A stretch of DNA of 64,000 nt from assembly GCF_040253615.1 (NCBI RefSeq), contig NZ_JBEJGY010000004.1, positions 496,001 to 560,000 of the forward strand, in the 5' to 3' direction. Origin of the DNA: Streptomyces sp. Edi4. Lineage in GTDB: Bacteria; Actinomycetota; Actinomycetes; Streptomycetales; Streptomycetaceae. Below the pieces are notes generated by a model. The model had not been told where the DNA came from. It saw nothing but the letters and a program-made list of their open reading frames with translations, and did no database searches. Shown here in pieces: positions 42,917 to 50,580 of the stretch. The translations under genes were made by a program, and so were the position numbers. Numbering within the stretch: the first letter of the stretch is position 1; each line of letters opens with the position of its first letter.

Positions 42917-43585
42917 TCATCCCACCTGAGGGGCGCCGGCCATGGCCACGATGCGTTTGGCCTCCTCGATCGCCTGCGCGAAGCCGGCATCCGGGTCGCG
43001 CAGCAGCTGTTGGGTGGCGAGCGCGTGCGCGCGCGTCCCCGGCTCGCCGGCCTCTGCCGCCGCCCCCAGAGCCGGCGCGATCACCTCGCCGAGCGCTACC
43101 AGCGCCTGACTCAGGCTCAGCTGTGTCTCCCGCTCACCGCGCCCCAGCTGCGTCGCCAAAGCCGTGGCCAGGAAGGTCTCCTCACCCTCCGGCACGAGAA
43201 TGACCGCTGCCCGCCAGGCGCTGCGCGCCACCTCGTCGTCGGGGTCGGCCAGCACCGCCCGTGTGATCGCCTGCCACGCCCGCCGGTCACCGATCTTGGA
43301 CAGCGTGTGCAACGCCTGGGCCCGTGCCTGCGCCCGCTCCGAGCGGACTTCCCGCAGCAGCTCGGGGAGCGTCAGGGACACCGGGTGGCGGGTGAGCGCC
43401 CAGGTCAGCATGTCGCGTACGAAGAACTCGGGCTCGACAGCGCACCGCTCGACGAGCTGGACGACGAAGCGCGGGTCGGGCGCCGTGCCGGTGGCCATCG
43501 CGGCACGCAGCCGCACGGAAGAACGGCTGTCCCGCAGTCCCTCGATCATGTGTGGCACGTCCGTGTCCTGTCTCGTCGTGGTCAT
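42917..43585 (-). CDS. HEAT-repeat protein
   Basis: A 222-residue solenoid of HEAT-like repeats (MIEGLRDSRSSVRLRAAMA, ALHTLSKIGDRRAWQAITRA, VLADPDDEVARSAWRAAVIL) with no other domain. It lies 8 bases upstream of the MerR-HEAT gene, so the two form an operon. It may partner the MerR-HEAT protein or act as an anti-regulator; function unknown. Confidence 0.78.
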   Translation of the reverse strand: MTTTRQDTDVPHMIEGLRDSRSSVRLRAAMATGTAPDPRFVVQLVERCAVEPEFFVRDMLTWALTRHPVSLTLPELLREVRSERAQARAQALHTLSKIGDRRAWQAITRAVLADPDDEVARSAWRAAVILVPEGEETFLATALATQLGRGERETQLSLSQALVALGEVIAPALGAAAEAGEPGTRAHALATQQLLRDPDAGFAQAIEEAKRIVAMAGAPQVG

Positions 43586-43693
43586 GGGACCACCTCCTCG
43601 GGGAGCAGTGAAGACCTTGCCACCGTGTGAAGGTCAAACGGCGTCGGGCGCGAGCCGGGCGGTGCCGCGCGGCGCGATCGTAGGGTGGGGGCC

Positions 43694-44869
43694 ATGCCGG
43701 ACGTTCAGCCCTCCCCCGAGCCGTTCCGCGCGCAGACCGCCCCCGGCGCGCTCGACGACCTGCGCGCGCGGCTGCGCGCGACCCGCTGGCCCGATGTTCC
43801 CGAGGACGCCGACTGGTCGCTCGGTACCGATGTCGGCTACCTGCGCGAGCTAGTCGCGTACTGGGCCGACGAGTTCGACTGGCCCGCCCAGGAGGCGGCG
43901 CTGGCCGCGCTCCCCCGCTTCCGGGTCCCGGTGGGCGGCCTCGGGATCCACTTCGTGCACGCACGGGCCGTGGCGCCCGCAGGGCCCGTGCTGCCGCTCG
44001 TCCTCAGCCACGGCTGGCCGGATTCGTTCTGGCGCTACTCCAAGGTCGTCCCGCTCCTGACGGATCCCGGTGCCCACGGCGCCGACCCGGCCGACGCGTT
44101 CGACGTCGTCGTGCCCGACATCCCTGGCTTCGGCCACTCCGACCGCCCGGCCGGGCCGCCCCTGAACTCCATCGACGTCGCCGCGCTGTGGGCCGAGCTC
44201 ATGGGCGTCCTCGGGTACGAGCGCTTCGGCGCGGCGGGCGGTGACCTGGGCAGCCACATCAGCCGCTATCTCGCGCTCGACCATCCCGAGCGGGTCGTCG
44301 CCGTGCACCGCACCGACGCCGGCCTGCCCGTCTTCTCCGGCGAGCGGTCGACGCTGTCCGCCGAGGAACGCGACTGGTTCGATGCCGTGGCCGCCTGGGG
44401 CGCGAGCGAAGGAGCCTACGCGGCCATGCAGCGGACGAAGCCGGGGACCGCCGCCTTCGGTCTCACCGACTCGCCCGTGGGGCTCGCCGCGTGGATCGTC
44501 GAGAAGCTGCGCGGCTGGAGCGACTGCGGCGGGGATGTGAGACGGAGCTTCACCAAGGACGAGATCCTTACGAACGTCACGCTGTACTGGCTCACCGGGA
44601 CCATCGGGTCGTCGATGCGCATGTATCACGCGAACGCCGCGATCCCGCCCGCGCAGCTCGCCCGCCGGGTCGAGGTGCCGTCCGGGTTCTCGCTCTTTCG
44701 CGGGGACGTCGTGCGGCCGCCGCGTGCGTGGCTGGAGCGCACCACGAACGCGGTGCGGGTCACCCAGCCCGCCCGGGGCGGCCACTTCGCGCCGTTCGAG
44801 GAGCCCGAGCTGTATGCCGAGGAACTGCGCGCGTTCTTCCGGCCCTACCGGACGGCCACGGCTCGCTGA
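43694..44869 (+). CDS. Epoxide hydrolase (alpha/beta fold, EHN domain)
   Basis: A 391-residue epoxide hydrolase. The EHN domain occupies the first ~110 residues, the oxyanion motif is HGWPDS, the nucleophile is Asp in GGDLGSH (about residue 183), and the catalytic His lies in GGHFAPFEEPE near the C-terminus. It opens epoxides to diols in the cytosol. ATG 43694 is chosen; GTG 43685 is an alternative. It is followed by a strong hairpin and a convergent gene. No neighbouring epoxide-forming enzyme is evident. Confidence 0.87.
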   Translation: MPDVQPSPEPFRAQTAPGALDDLRARLRATRWPDVPEDADWSLGTDVGYLRELVAYWADEFDWPAQEAALAALPRFRVPVGGLGIHFVHARAVAPAGPVLPLVLSHGWPDSFWRYSKVVPLLTDPGAHGADPADAFDVVVPDIPGFGHSDRPAGPPLNSIDVAALWAELMGVLGYERFGAAGGDLGSHISRYLALDHPERVVAVHRTDAGLPVFSGERSTLSAEERDWFDAVAAWGASEGAYAAMQRTKPGTAAFGLTDSPVGLAAWIVEKLRGWSDCGGDVRRSFTKDEILTNVTLYWLTGTIGSSMRMYHANAAIPPAQLARRVEVPSGFSLFRGDVVRPPRAWLERTTNAVRVTQPARGGHFAPFEEPELYAEELRAFFRPYRTATAR

Positions 44870-44910
44870 ACCGTGCGGGGGCCCGACCAACACGGCGGCC
44901 CCGCACGGTT
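44869..44910. terminator. Bidirectional hairpin, 12-bp perfect arms
   Basis: AACCGTGCGGGG (44869-44880) pairs with CCCCGCACGGTT (44899-44910), extended by GCC/GGC. It lies between the convergent epoxide hydrolase and neocarzinostatin-like genes and carries an A/T run on each side, fitting termination in both directions. Confidence 0.75.
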
Positions 44911-44922
44911 GTTGACGGCCTC

Positions 44923-46515
44923 TCAGTTCGCCTGCGCCGGCGCCGGGACGAAGGCGAGCGGGTGGCGGACCGTTTCCGGCCCTCGGACCCGGGTGCCGAA
45001 GACCACCAGCTCGCAGGCGCCTACGGCACGGCAGTCGATGGTGCGGTTGTCGATGGCGGTGAACGTCGCCGACAGGGTGACCGTCTGGTCGAGGCGGCCG
45101 GTGTCGCTGGTGGCCGGCGGCCTTGAGCGCGGGCGGCAGCCGAGCGTGTCGGTGGAGCCGGTGGCGCACTCCATGACCGCCGGGTGGTACTGCACCTCGT
45201 AGCCGTGGCCCGTCACACGCACCGTCTGGCCGTCCACCAGACCCGTGTCGGGCGTCACGCCCAGCGTGGGCGGCGCCTCCAGCGGGGCGCCCGGGGCGAA
45301 CCGCAGCGGGACGGTGGTGAGCAGCGCCCCGTTGTTGTCGGTGAGCGCCAGCGAGCACGGGTTGGCGGCCGATGCCGTGCGGCAGTCGAACGGCCCTGCC
45401 GCAGTGGTCAGTTGGGCGTACAGCTTCTTCGGTGACAGCTGGTAGGTGCCGTCGGGGTAGACCCGGAACTGGCGCCCGGTGTCGTCGTCACAGGTGGTCT
45501 CGGACGCCGAGGGGCCGCACTCCTTTACCCACACATAGGCCTTGGGCGGGCCGCCCGCGATGGTGAACGTGGAGATGTCGCCGTCACGCAGGCCCGTGGT
45601 CCGGTCCACGGTCAGCCGCGGCCCCGTGGAAGAGCCCGCGAGCGCCCGGGTGGCCGGCGCGGGCCCCGGGGTCATCAGCGTCCAGGGGCCCCAGCCACCG
45701 CCGGGACGCGTCTGGTAGATCTCCCACATGCGGTCCCGGTTCCACTCCCGGGCCGTCAAGTGCAGCCTGCCGTCCGGGAGTTGTTCGACCGTACTGGGCT
45801 GACTGAGGCCGACGTCCTGGCCGGGCACGGGCCCCAGGGTCAGGACCGGGCCCCAGCCGGACGGGGCGTCCTGCTGGTGGCGCACTTCCATCGTGTTGCC
45901 GTTGGCGGCGCCGGAGGCGAAGGCGTCGATGCTGCCGTCGCGCTCCTTGAAGAGCACCACACCGCCGTGGTACGGCGTCGGGGCGAGCCCGAACGTCTCG
46001 GGGACGCTCCAGGAGGTGGCGCCGGCCTTCTCGACCGAGTGGCAGAACGTGCCGTAGGTGGAGAACAGCAACTCAAGGCCGCCGGCCGAATTCTCCATCG
46101 CGGTGACGTAGTAGCTCTTGGGGCCCACGGTCGCCGGACTCACCCGCTGCCATGCCCCGTAGGCACCACCGGGCCGCTCCTGCTCGCGGTGCCAGACGAA
46201 GGGCAGGCCCCCCGTCGCCGTGGCGTCGTAGAAGAGCTGGAACTGCGCGATCCGCCCGTCGGCGCGGTCCACGGACACCAGGCTGTCCGAGACCGGCGAG
46301 CTGGCCAGGCCCCGGGCGCCGGAGTCCGTGGAGCACCCCGTGGATACCGGTGCGGCGGGTGCGGCGGGCGCCGCTGTCGGCAGGGCTGCCGCCTGTGCGG
46401 TGGCGGACACTCCGGTCATCGCGCCCGCTCCGGCACACGCCATGGCCACCGCGATCGCGCCACGTATCAGCGCCCCGACGCGCCGCTCCCGGGACCCTCT
46501 TCGTCGTAACCGCAT
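44923..46515 (-). CDS. Secreted protein with two neocarzinostatin-like domains
   Basis: A 530-residue secreted protein. A long Sec signal (about 1-42, ending ATAQA) is followed by ~280 residues of propeller-like repeats (YGAWQRVSPATVGPKSYYVT, AFASGAANGNTMEVRHQQ, GWGPWTLMTPGPAP). Two Ig-like domains of ~100 residues follow, each with four cysteines and the GLxDGxxxxxT start of neocarzinostatin-family apoproteins (TGLRDGDISTFTIAGG; TGLVDGQTVRVTGHG). Neocarzinostatin apoprotein binds an enediyne, but no enediyne genes are here, so ligand binding is only possible, not shown. The combination with a propeller is unusual. Confidence 0.75.
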   Translation of the reverse strand: MRLRRRGSRERRVGALIRGAIAVAMACAGAGAMTGVSATAQAAALPTAAPAAPAAPVSTGCSTDSGARGLASSPVSDSLVSVDRADGRIAQFQLFYDATATGGLPFVWHREQERPGGAYGAWQRVSPATVGPKSYYVTAMENSAGGLELLFSTYGTFCHSVEKAGATSWSVPETFGLAPTPYHGGVVLFKERDGSIDAFASGAANGNTMEVRHQQDAPSGWGPVLTLGPVPGQDVGLSQPSTVEQLPDGRLHLTAREWNRDRMWEIYQTRPGGGWGPWTLMTPGPAPATRALAGSSTGPRLTVDRTTGLRDGDISTFTIAGGPPKAYVWVKECGPSASETTCDDDTGRQFRVYPDGTYQLSPKKLYAQLTTAAGPFDCRTASAANPCSLALTDNNGALLTTVPLRFAPGAPLEAPPTLGVTPDTGLVDGQTVRVTGHGYEVQYHPAVMECATGSTDTLGCRPRSRPPATSDTGRLDQTVTLSATFTAIDNRTIDCRAVGACELVVFGTRVRGPETVRHPLAFVPAPAQAN

Positions 46516-46663
46516 CCGCTCCACCCTCTCGGTAGCCCCACCCGGCAGGGGAGCATCCTCCCGGCGCGGGCGGGCCACGGCCAGTTCGCAACCGGCCAGC
46601 GTCACCCGCGAGAACAAGCCGTCGCCGAGGGCGCCGGGCGCACGAGAAGGGCGTACGGACGGA

Positions 46664-47026
46664 TCAGCGGCAGCCGCCCTTGCCCCGATACGCGTCGTCG
46701 CGGGGCGGATCGGCGCGGTGCGCCTCGTCCTGGGCGAGGAGGCCGAGCAGGGAGGCCACGGTGAGCCCGGCTTCCGCTTCGGCGGGGTGGCGCAGGACCT
46801 TGCCGGGCTCGATCCGGTAGGTGTTGCCCCGGCCTTCTCGCGCATGGGACAAGAAGCCGCTCTGCTCCAGATCGACGATGATCTTCTGCACCGCGCGCTC
46901 GGTGAGTCTGCAATGAGCGGCGATGGCCCGGATCCGTACGTTCTGGTCGTCCGCGATCGTCGCCAGCACGCGCGCGTGATTGGTGATGAATGTCCATCCG
47001 CTATGCGCTTTTGGCACTTCTCCCAT
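46664..47026 (-). CDS. Winged-helix regulator (MarR/ArsR-like), paralogue of 54100-54477
   Basis: A 120-residue wHTH protein: SGWTFITNHARVLATIADDQ, then RAIAAHCRLTERAVQKIIVD as recognition helix and FLSHAREGRGNTYRIEPG as wing. The C-terminus (EAGLTVASLLGLLAQDEAH) is short and helical. A close paralogue lies at 54100-54477. The gene is divergent from the STAS-ANTAR gene across about 130 bases. No metal-binding cysteines are seen in the usual ArsR positions. Probably a DNA-binding regulator with unknown signal. Confidence 0.8.
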   Translation of the reverse strand: MGEVPKAHSGWTFITNHARVLATIADDQNVRIRAIAAHCRLTERAVQKIIVDLEQSGFLSHAREGRGNTYRIEPGKVLRHPAEAEAGLTVASLLGLLAQDEAHRADPPRDDAYRGKGGCR

Positions 47027-47158
47027 GGGCGCATCGTAGGGCCGCCCGCTCACGCTGCGGAATACCTGAATTTGGCTTCATGTATCCCTTGACGTGTATC
47101 GTCCTGGAGCGCGACTCTGTTCCAGGAGGAATTGCCGTAGTGCGCAGGGGAGATGACC

Positions 47159-47806
47159 ATGTCGCACGGTGAACCAACCAGATCGGGGCAGGCCGACGCG
47201 TGTACGCGGCTCGCAGGCTCCGACGGCACGCGTCCCCTGTCCGGGCTCACCGTCCTCAGCCGCCCCGACGGCGACCGGACGGTCGTCAGCGTGTGCGGCG
47301 AACTCGACCTCAGCGCGGACCACCGGCTGCGGCACGCCCTCCACCCCGCGCCCGCCGCGCCGGACGGCGGCGTCCAGTTGGACCTCGCCAACGTCGAGTT
47401 CTGCGACTGCTCGGCCGTCCATCTCCTGCTCAACGTCAGGGAGCGGGCGCTGCCCCCGTCCGTCGCGGCCCCGCCGCTCGAAGAGGCCGTGGCGGCCCGC
47501 ACCTCCGCGCAGGCGGACGGCCCCGAGGCCGAACTGCGCCAAGAGCTCGACCAGTTGCGGCGGGCGATGCAGAGCAGGGGAACCATCGACCTGGCGCGCG
47601 GCATCCTCATGGCCGCCTTCACCATCAACGCGGACGCCGCGTGGAAGGTGCTGGTCTCCACCTCGCAGCACACCAACACCAAGTTGCGCAGCCTGGCGGA
47701 GCAGGTGGTGGAGTCGGCGTCCGGCACGCCGTTGCCCGACGCCGTACGGGAACGGCTGTGCGCGGCGGTGGCCAAGGCGTCCGGCGAGAGCGGTCGCGTC
47801 GGGTGA
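47159..47806 (+). CDS. STAS-ANTAR fusion protein
   Basis: A ~215-residue protein. The N-terminal half is a STAS domain (VVSVCGELDLSADHRLRHAL, VEFCDCSAVHLLLNVRERA) lacking an obvious phosphorylatable serine in the usual position: Asp-Cys-Ser is the candidate. The C-terminal half is an ANTAR RNA-binding coiled-coil module (ELDQLRRAMQSRGTIDLARG, ILMAAFTINADAAWKVLV). ANTAR proteins act as antiterminators. A STAS input would tie RNA-level control to partner switching. AGGGGAG lies seven bases before ATG 47159; ATG 47153 is too close to it. Divergent from the winged-helix gene. Confidence 0.85.
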   Translation: MSHGEPTRSGQADACTRLAGSDGTRPLSGLTVLSRPDGDRTVVSVCGELDLSADHRLRHALHPAPAAPDGGVQLDLANVEFCDCSAVHLLLNVRERALPPSVAAPPLEEAVAARTSAQADGPEAELRQELDQLRRAMQSRGTIDLARGILMAAFTINADAAWKVLVSTSQHTNTKLRSLAEQVVESASGTPLPDAVRERLCAAVAKASGESGRVG

Positions 47807-47813
47807 GTTCGCG

Positions 47814-48233
47814 CTAGGGGGCCGCGGTCGCGTCCGGTGAACGCATCGGCGCAGGCGCGTACATCTGGGCGCGCACCGCCTCGAAGAGCGCGGTGACCTC
47901 ACGCTCCGTCAGGCCCGTCGCGGCGGCCTCGCGCAGCCAGTCGGCGAGGCGCGCCCGCAAAGGTGACTCGGGCTCGCTCTCGGGGGTGGCCAGGGTGCGG
48001 GTGATGAACGTGCCCGCGCCCTGGCGCACCTCGACCAGTCCGGAACGCTCCAGTTCCCGGTAGGCCTTGAGCGTGGTGTTCGGGTTGACCTTGGTGTCGG
48101 CGGCGACCCGCGCCGCGGTGGGCAGCCGGTCGCCCGCCGCGAGCGCGCCCATCCGCAGCGCCTGTTCGACCTGGCGCACGATCTGGAGGTACGCGGGCAC
48201 ACCGCTGCGTCGCTCTATGCGGAACACGACCAT
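47814..48233 (-). CDS. GntR-family regulator (YtrA type)
   Basis: A 139-residue regulator with a GntR HTH (GDRLPTAARVAADTKVNPNT, TLKAYRELERSGLVEVRQGA) and a short C-terminal helical domain instead of the large effector domain of other GntR groups. That is the YtrA subfamily, which controls ABC transporters. It follows an ABC ATPase and permease on the same strand, after a hairpin. A 26-bp palindrome upstream of the ATPase gene is its likely operator. Confidence 0.88.
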   Translation of the reverse strand: MVVFRIERRSGVPAYLQIVRQVEQALRMGALAAGDRLPTAARVAADTKVNPNTTLKAYRELERSGLVEVRQGAGTFITRTLATPESEPESPLRARLADWLREAAATGLTEREVTALFEAVRAQMYAPAPMRSPDATAAP

Positions 48234-48296
48234 GCCGCCCGCCTCCTTCCCGTGCCGTTCGCCGCGCCGGGAGGCGCCGGACGCGTGGCGCCCGGA

Positions 48297-48336
48297 GCCG
48301 TGGGGCGCGTCGAGATCATACGGATCTCCCCACGGC
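48297..48336 (-). terminator. Long hairpin between permease and GntR genes
   Basis: GCCGTGGGG (48297-48305) pairs with CCCCACGGC (48328-48336), enclosing a second palindrome GAGATC/GATCTC. The stem begins at the permease stop codon. It may attenuate expression of the GntR gene relative to the transporter; inferred. Confidence 0.55.
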
Positions 48337-49322
48337 TACAGCGCCCGGCGCCGGACGCGCCACACGACGAGGGCCACCAGGAGCACGCTCGCGCCGAACA
48401 GCAGTCCCGCGGCCGTCCACTGGAGGGGGACCATCTGGTCGGGGCCGAGGTAGTCCCAGACCGAGTTGACGATCCCCAGCTTGGCCCGGCAGGCCTCGGG
48501 TGCGGCGTCGTTCACACACGTACCCCAGCCGTAGACCTTCCCGGAGCTGGTGCCGACCCACTGGTCGACCTGGACGGCGTCGGAGAGCACCGCGGGGTGC
48601 GCGCCGTCGAGCGGGAAGGCGACCCTGCGCGGCGCGGCGAGCCGGGGCTTGAGGTAGTCGCCCACGAGGAGGGCCGCCGCTGTGGCGATCAGGGTGAGGA
48701 CCATCGCGGTCACCGCGCGCCGCGCCAGGACGCCGATCACGATGCCGAGGGACGTCGTGAACAGCGTGAGCGCGGTGAGCACCGGCAGCGAGTTGTCGAA
48801 GACCGAGCCGTCGAACCAGTTGCTGGACACCACGGGACGCACCGCCCGCCACCACCAGCCGAAGACGCCGCCGAGCACGCCGGTGGTCACCACGGCCAGC
48901 GTGAGCGCGAACCCGAGCTTCCACAGCAGCCAGCGCGTCCGGGGCACCGACTGGGTGGACACCAGACGGGTGATGCCGTGCTCCTGGTCGGAGGCGATGA
49001 GCGGGGCGCCGATGAACACGCCGAACAAGAACGGCAGATACCCGAGGTAGCGGGCGGCGTCGCCGAAGGAGTTGTCCAGACGCTGCACGGTGGGGCCGTC
49101 GAGCGCGTCGCGGGACTTCGCCGGCCACCCGGCGGCGTGCAGGGTGTCCAGCGCGGTGCCGCGTTCGTGGATCATCCAGAGCGTGCCGATGAGGACCGCC
49201 GCGGCGCAGGTGAGGAGCGCGGGCCGGTGCTGGCGCACCATCAGCCAGGCGAGCCCGCGCAGCCGCAGGCGGCCGGCACGGGTCTGCTCCTGGGGCGCGG
49301 CGGCGCGGGTGAGGGTGCTCAT
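48336..49322 (-). CDS. ABC transporter permease
   Basis: A 328-residue membrane protein with about six transmembrane segments (LVRQHRPALLTCAAAVLIGT, LGYLPFLFGVFIGAPLIA, LLWKLGFALTLAVVTTGV, LTALTLFTTSLGIVIGVLA, AVTAMVLTLIATAAALLVG, TAAGLLFGASVLLVALVVW). An external loop of ~70 residues lies between TM5 and TM6. It overlaps the ATPase gene by four bases (ATGA), so they form one ABC transporter. Direction and substrate unknown; YtrA-linked transporters are often induced by cell-envelope stress. Confidence 0.85.
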   Translation of the reverse strand: MSTLTRAAAPQEQTRAGRLRLRGLAWLMVRQHRPALLTCAAAVLIGTLWMIHERGTALDTLHAAGWPAKSRDALDGPTVQRLDNSFGDAARYLGYLPFLFGVFIGAPLIASDQEHGITRLVSTQSVPRTRWLLWKLGFALTLAVVTTGVLGGVFGWWWRAVRPVVSSNWFDGSVFDNSLPVLTALTLFTTSLGIVIGVLARRAVTAMVLTLIATAAALLVGDYLKPRLAAPRRVAFPLDGAHPAVLSDAVQVDQWVGTSSGKVYGWGTCVNDAAPEACRAKLGIVNSVWDYLGPDQMVPLQWTAAGLLFGASVLLVALVVWRVRRRAL

Positions 49323-50281
49323 GCCGCGTACTCCTGTCGGTTGCCGGGCCGGTGGTCGGGGACGGCGGTCGGGGAGAGCAGCGCGGGCGCCTCCGGGTGG
49401 CGGAGGTACCCGAGCAGCACCTCCTCCAGGGTCGGTTCGGCGAGTTGCCAGCTCTCGTCCAGCGGGACTTCATGGCGCACCAGGGCCGTGAACTGCCGAC
49501 CCGCAGCGCGGACATCGATCACCGTGTGCGCGTTGAGCGCGTCCGGCAGGGCGCCGTCCGCCATCACGCCGGTGACCAGGGTGTGCAGCGGCACCAGTTC
49601 GTCGGCGTCGCCCGCCATCCGGACCCGGCCGTCGGCCACCACCAGGAGGTAGTCGCACATGTGCTCCAGCTCGGAGAGGAGATGGGAGGACATCACCACG
49701 GTGATGCCCCGTTCGGCGACCTCCGACATGAGCAGGGAGGCGATCTCGTCGCGGGCGAGCGGGTCGAGGTCGGACATCGGCTCGTCGAGGAGCAGGAGGT
49801 CGGGGCGCTTGCCGAAGGCCAGCGCGAAGGCCACCCGGGTGCGCTGTCCGCCCGAGAGGCCCCCCACTCTGGCGTCGAGCGCCACGTTCCCCTCGCGCAC
49901 GATCCGTTCGGCCGCCGCCTGGTCCCAGCCGGGGTTGAGTTCCTGGCCCATCCTCAGGCACTCCGCCACGGTGAACCGCTTGAACAGCGGTTTGTCCTGG
50001 CCGAGGTAGGCGTACCGGGGCATCACGGACGGGTCGCCCACGGGCCGTCCGAAGATCCGCAGCTCGCCGCACGTCGGCTCGACGAGCCGGGCGGCGATCC
50101 CCAACAGGGTGCTCTTTCCGGCCCCGTTGGGCCCGACGAGACCGCAGACGCGGCCCGCCGGGATCCGGAAGGACTCCTCCCGCAGCGCCCATACCCGGCG
50201 GTACTTCTTCCCGAGCCCGCGCGCCTCAAGGGCCCACCGGTCCCCTCCCGCACCCGCACCCGCAGTGGCCGTGCCGCTCAT
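49319..50281 (-). CDS. ABC transporter ATP-binding protein
   Basis: A ~320-residue ATPase. Walker A is GPNGAGKST (about residues 44-52), the signature motif is LSGGQRTRVAFAL, and Walker B is DLLLLDEPMSDLDP. A ~90-residue C-terminal extension (HTVIDVRAAGRQFTALVRHE) follows, as in drug or antimicrobial-peptide exporters. ATG 50281 has a GAGGGGGAG upstream; ATG 50305 is possible but would start inside the operator-like palindrome's flank. First gene of the ABC/GntR operon. Confidence 0.9.
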   Translation of the reverse strand: MSGTATAGAGAGGDRWALEARGLGKKYRRVWALREESFRIPAGRVCGLVGPNGAGKSTLLGIAARLVEPTCGELRIFGRPVGDPSVMPRYAYLGQDKPLFKRFTVAECLRMGQELNPGWDQAAAERIVREGNVALDARVGGLSGGQRTRVAFALAFGKRPDLLLLDEPMSDLDPLARDEIASLLMSEVAERGITVVMSSHLLSELEHMCDYLLVVADGRVRMAGDADELVPLHTLVTGVMADGALPDALNAHTVIDVRAAGRQFTALVRHEVPLDESWQLAEPTLEEVLLGYLRHPEAPALLSPTAVPDHRPGNRQEYAA

Positions 50282-50297
50282 GCTCCCCCTCGCGAAA

Positions 50298-50323
50298 GAT
50301 TCCACTAGTCAACTAGTGGAATC
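50298..50323. promoter_or_regulatory. 26-bp perfect palindrome, likely GntR operator
   Basis: GATTCCACTAGT and ACTAGTGGAATC are 12-bp arms separated by CA, 17-42 bases upstream of the ABC ATPase start. It is AT-rich compared with its surroundings and is the best candidate site for the YtrA-type GntR at the end of the operon. Confidence 0.7.
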
Positions 50324-50580
50324 ATGGTCTTCAGGGCGTGAGCCTGTCAAACCACCCCCGTCCGCGCGGGGTTGTGGCCGGGGATCCCTTGGCATGGACC
50401 GGTCATACCTGCCAAGCTGCCCCACGGCTGCCGCCCTGACCGCAGGAAGACAGCCGATGAACTCTCACCTCAGCGATCGTGCGCCCGCCGCACACCGTCC
50501 GAGGCCCCCGCGCGGCGCACCCAAGCCGCGCGGGGGCCACCGAGCCGGCCGGCATCCCGGCCCTCTCCAAGGAGTTCCGT

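Noticed and set aside
44923..46515. Neocarzinostatin-like domains taken as evidence for an enediyne cluster
   Set aside because: No enediyne polyketide synthase, thioesterase or export genes are anywhere in the window.
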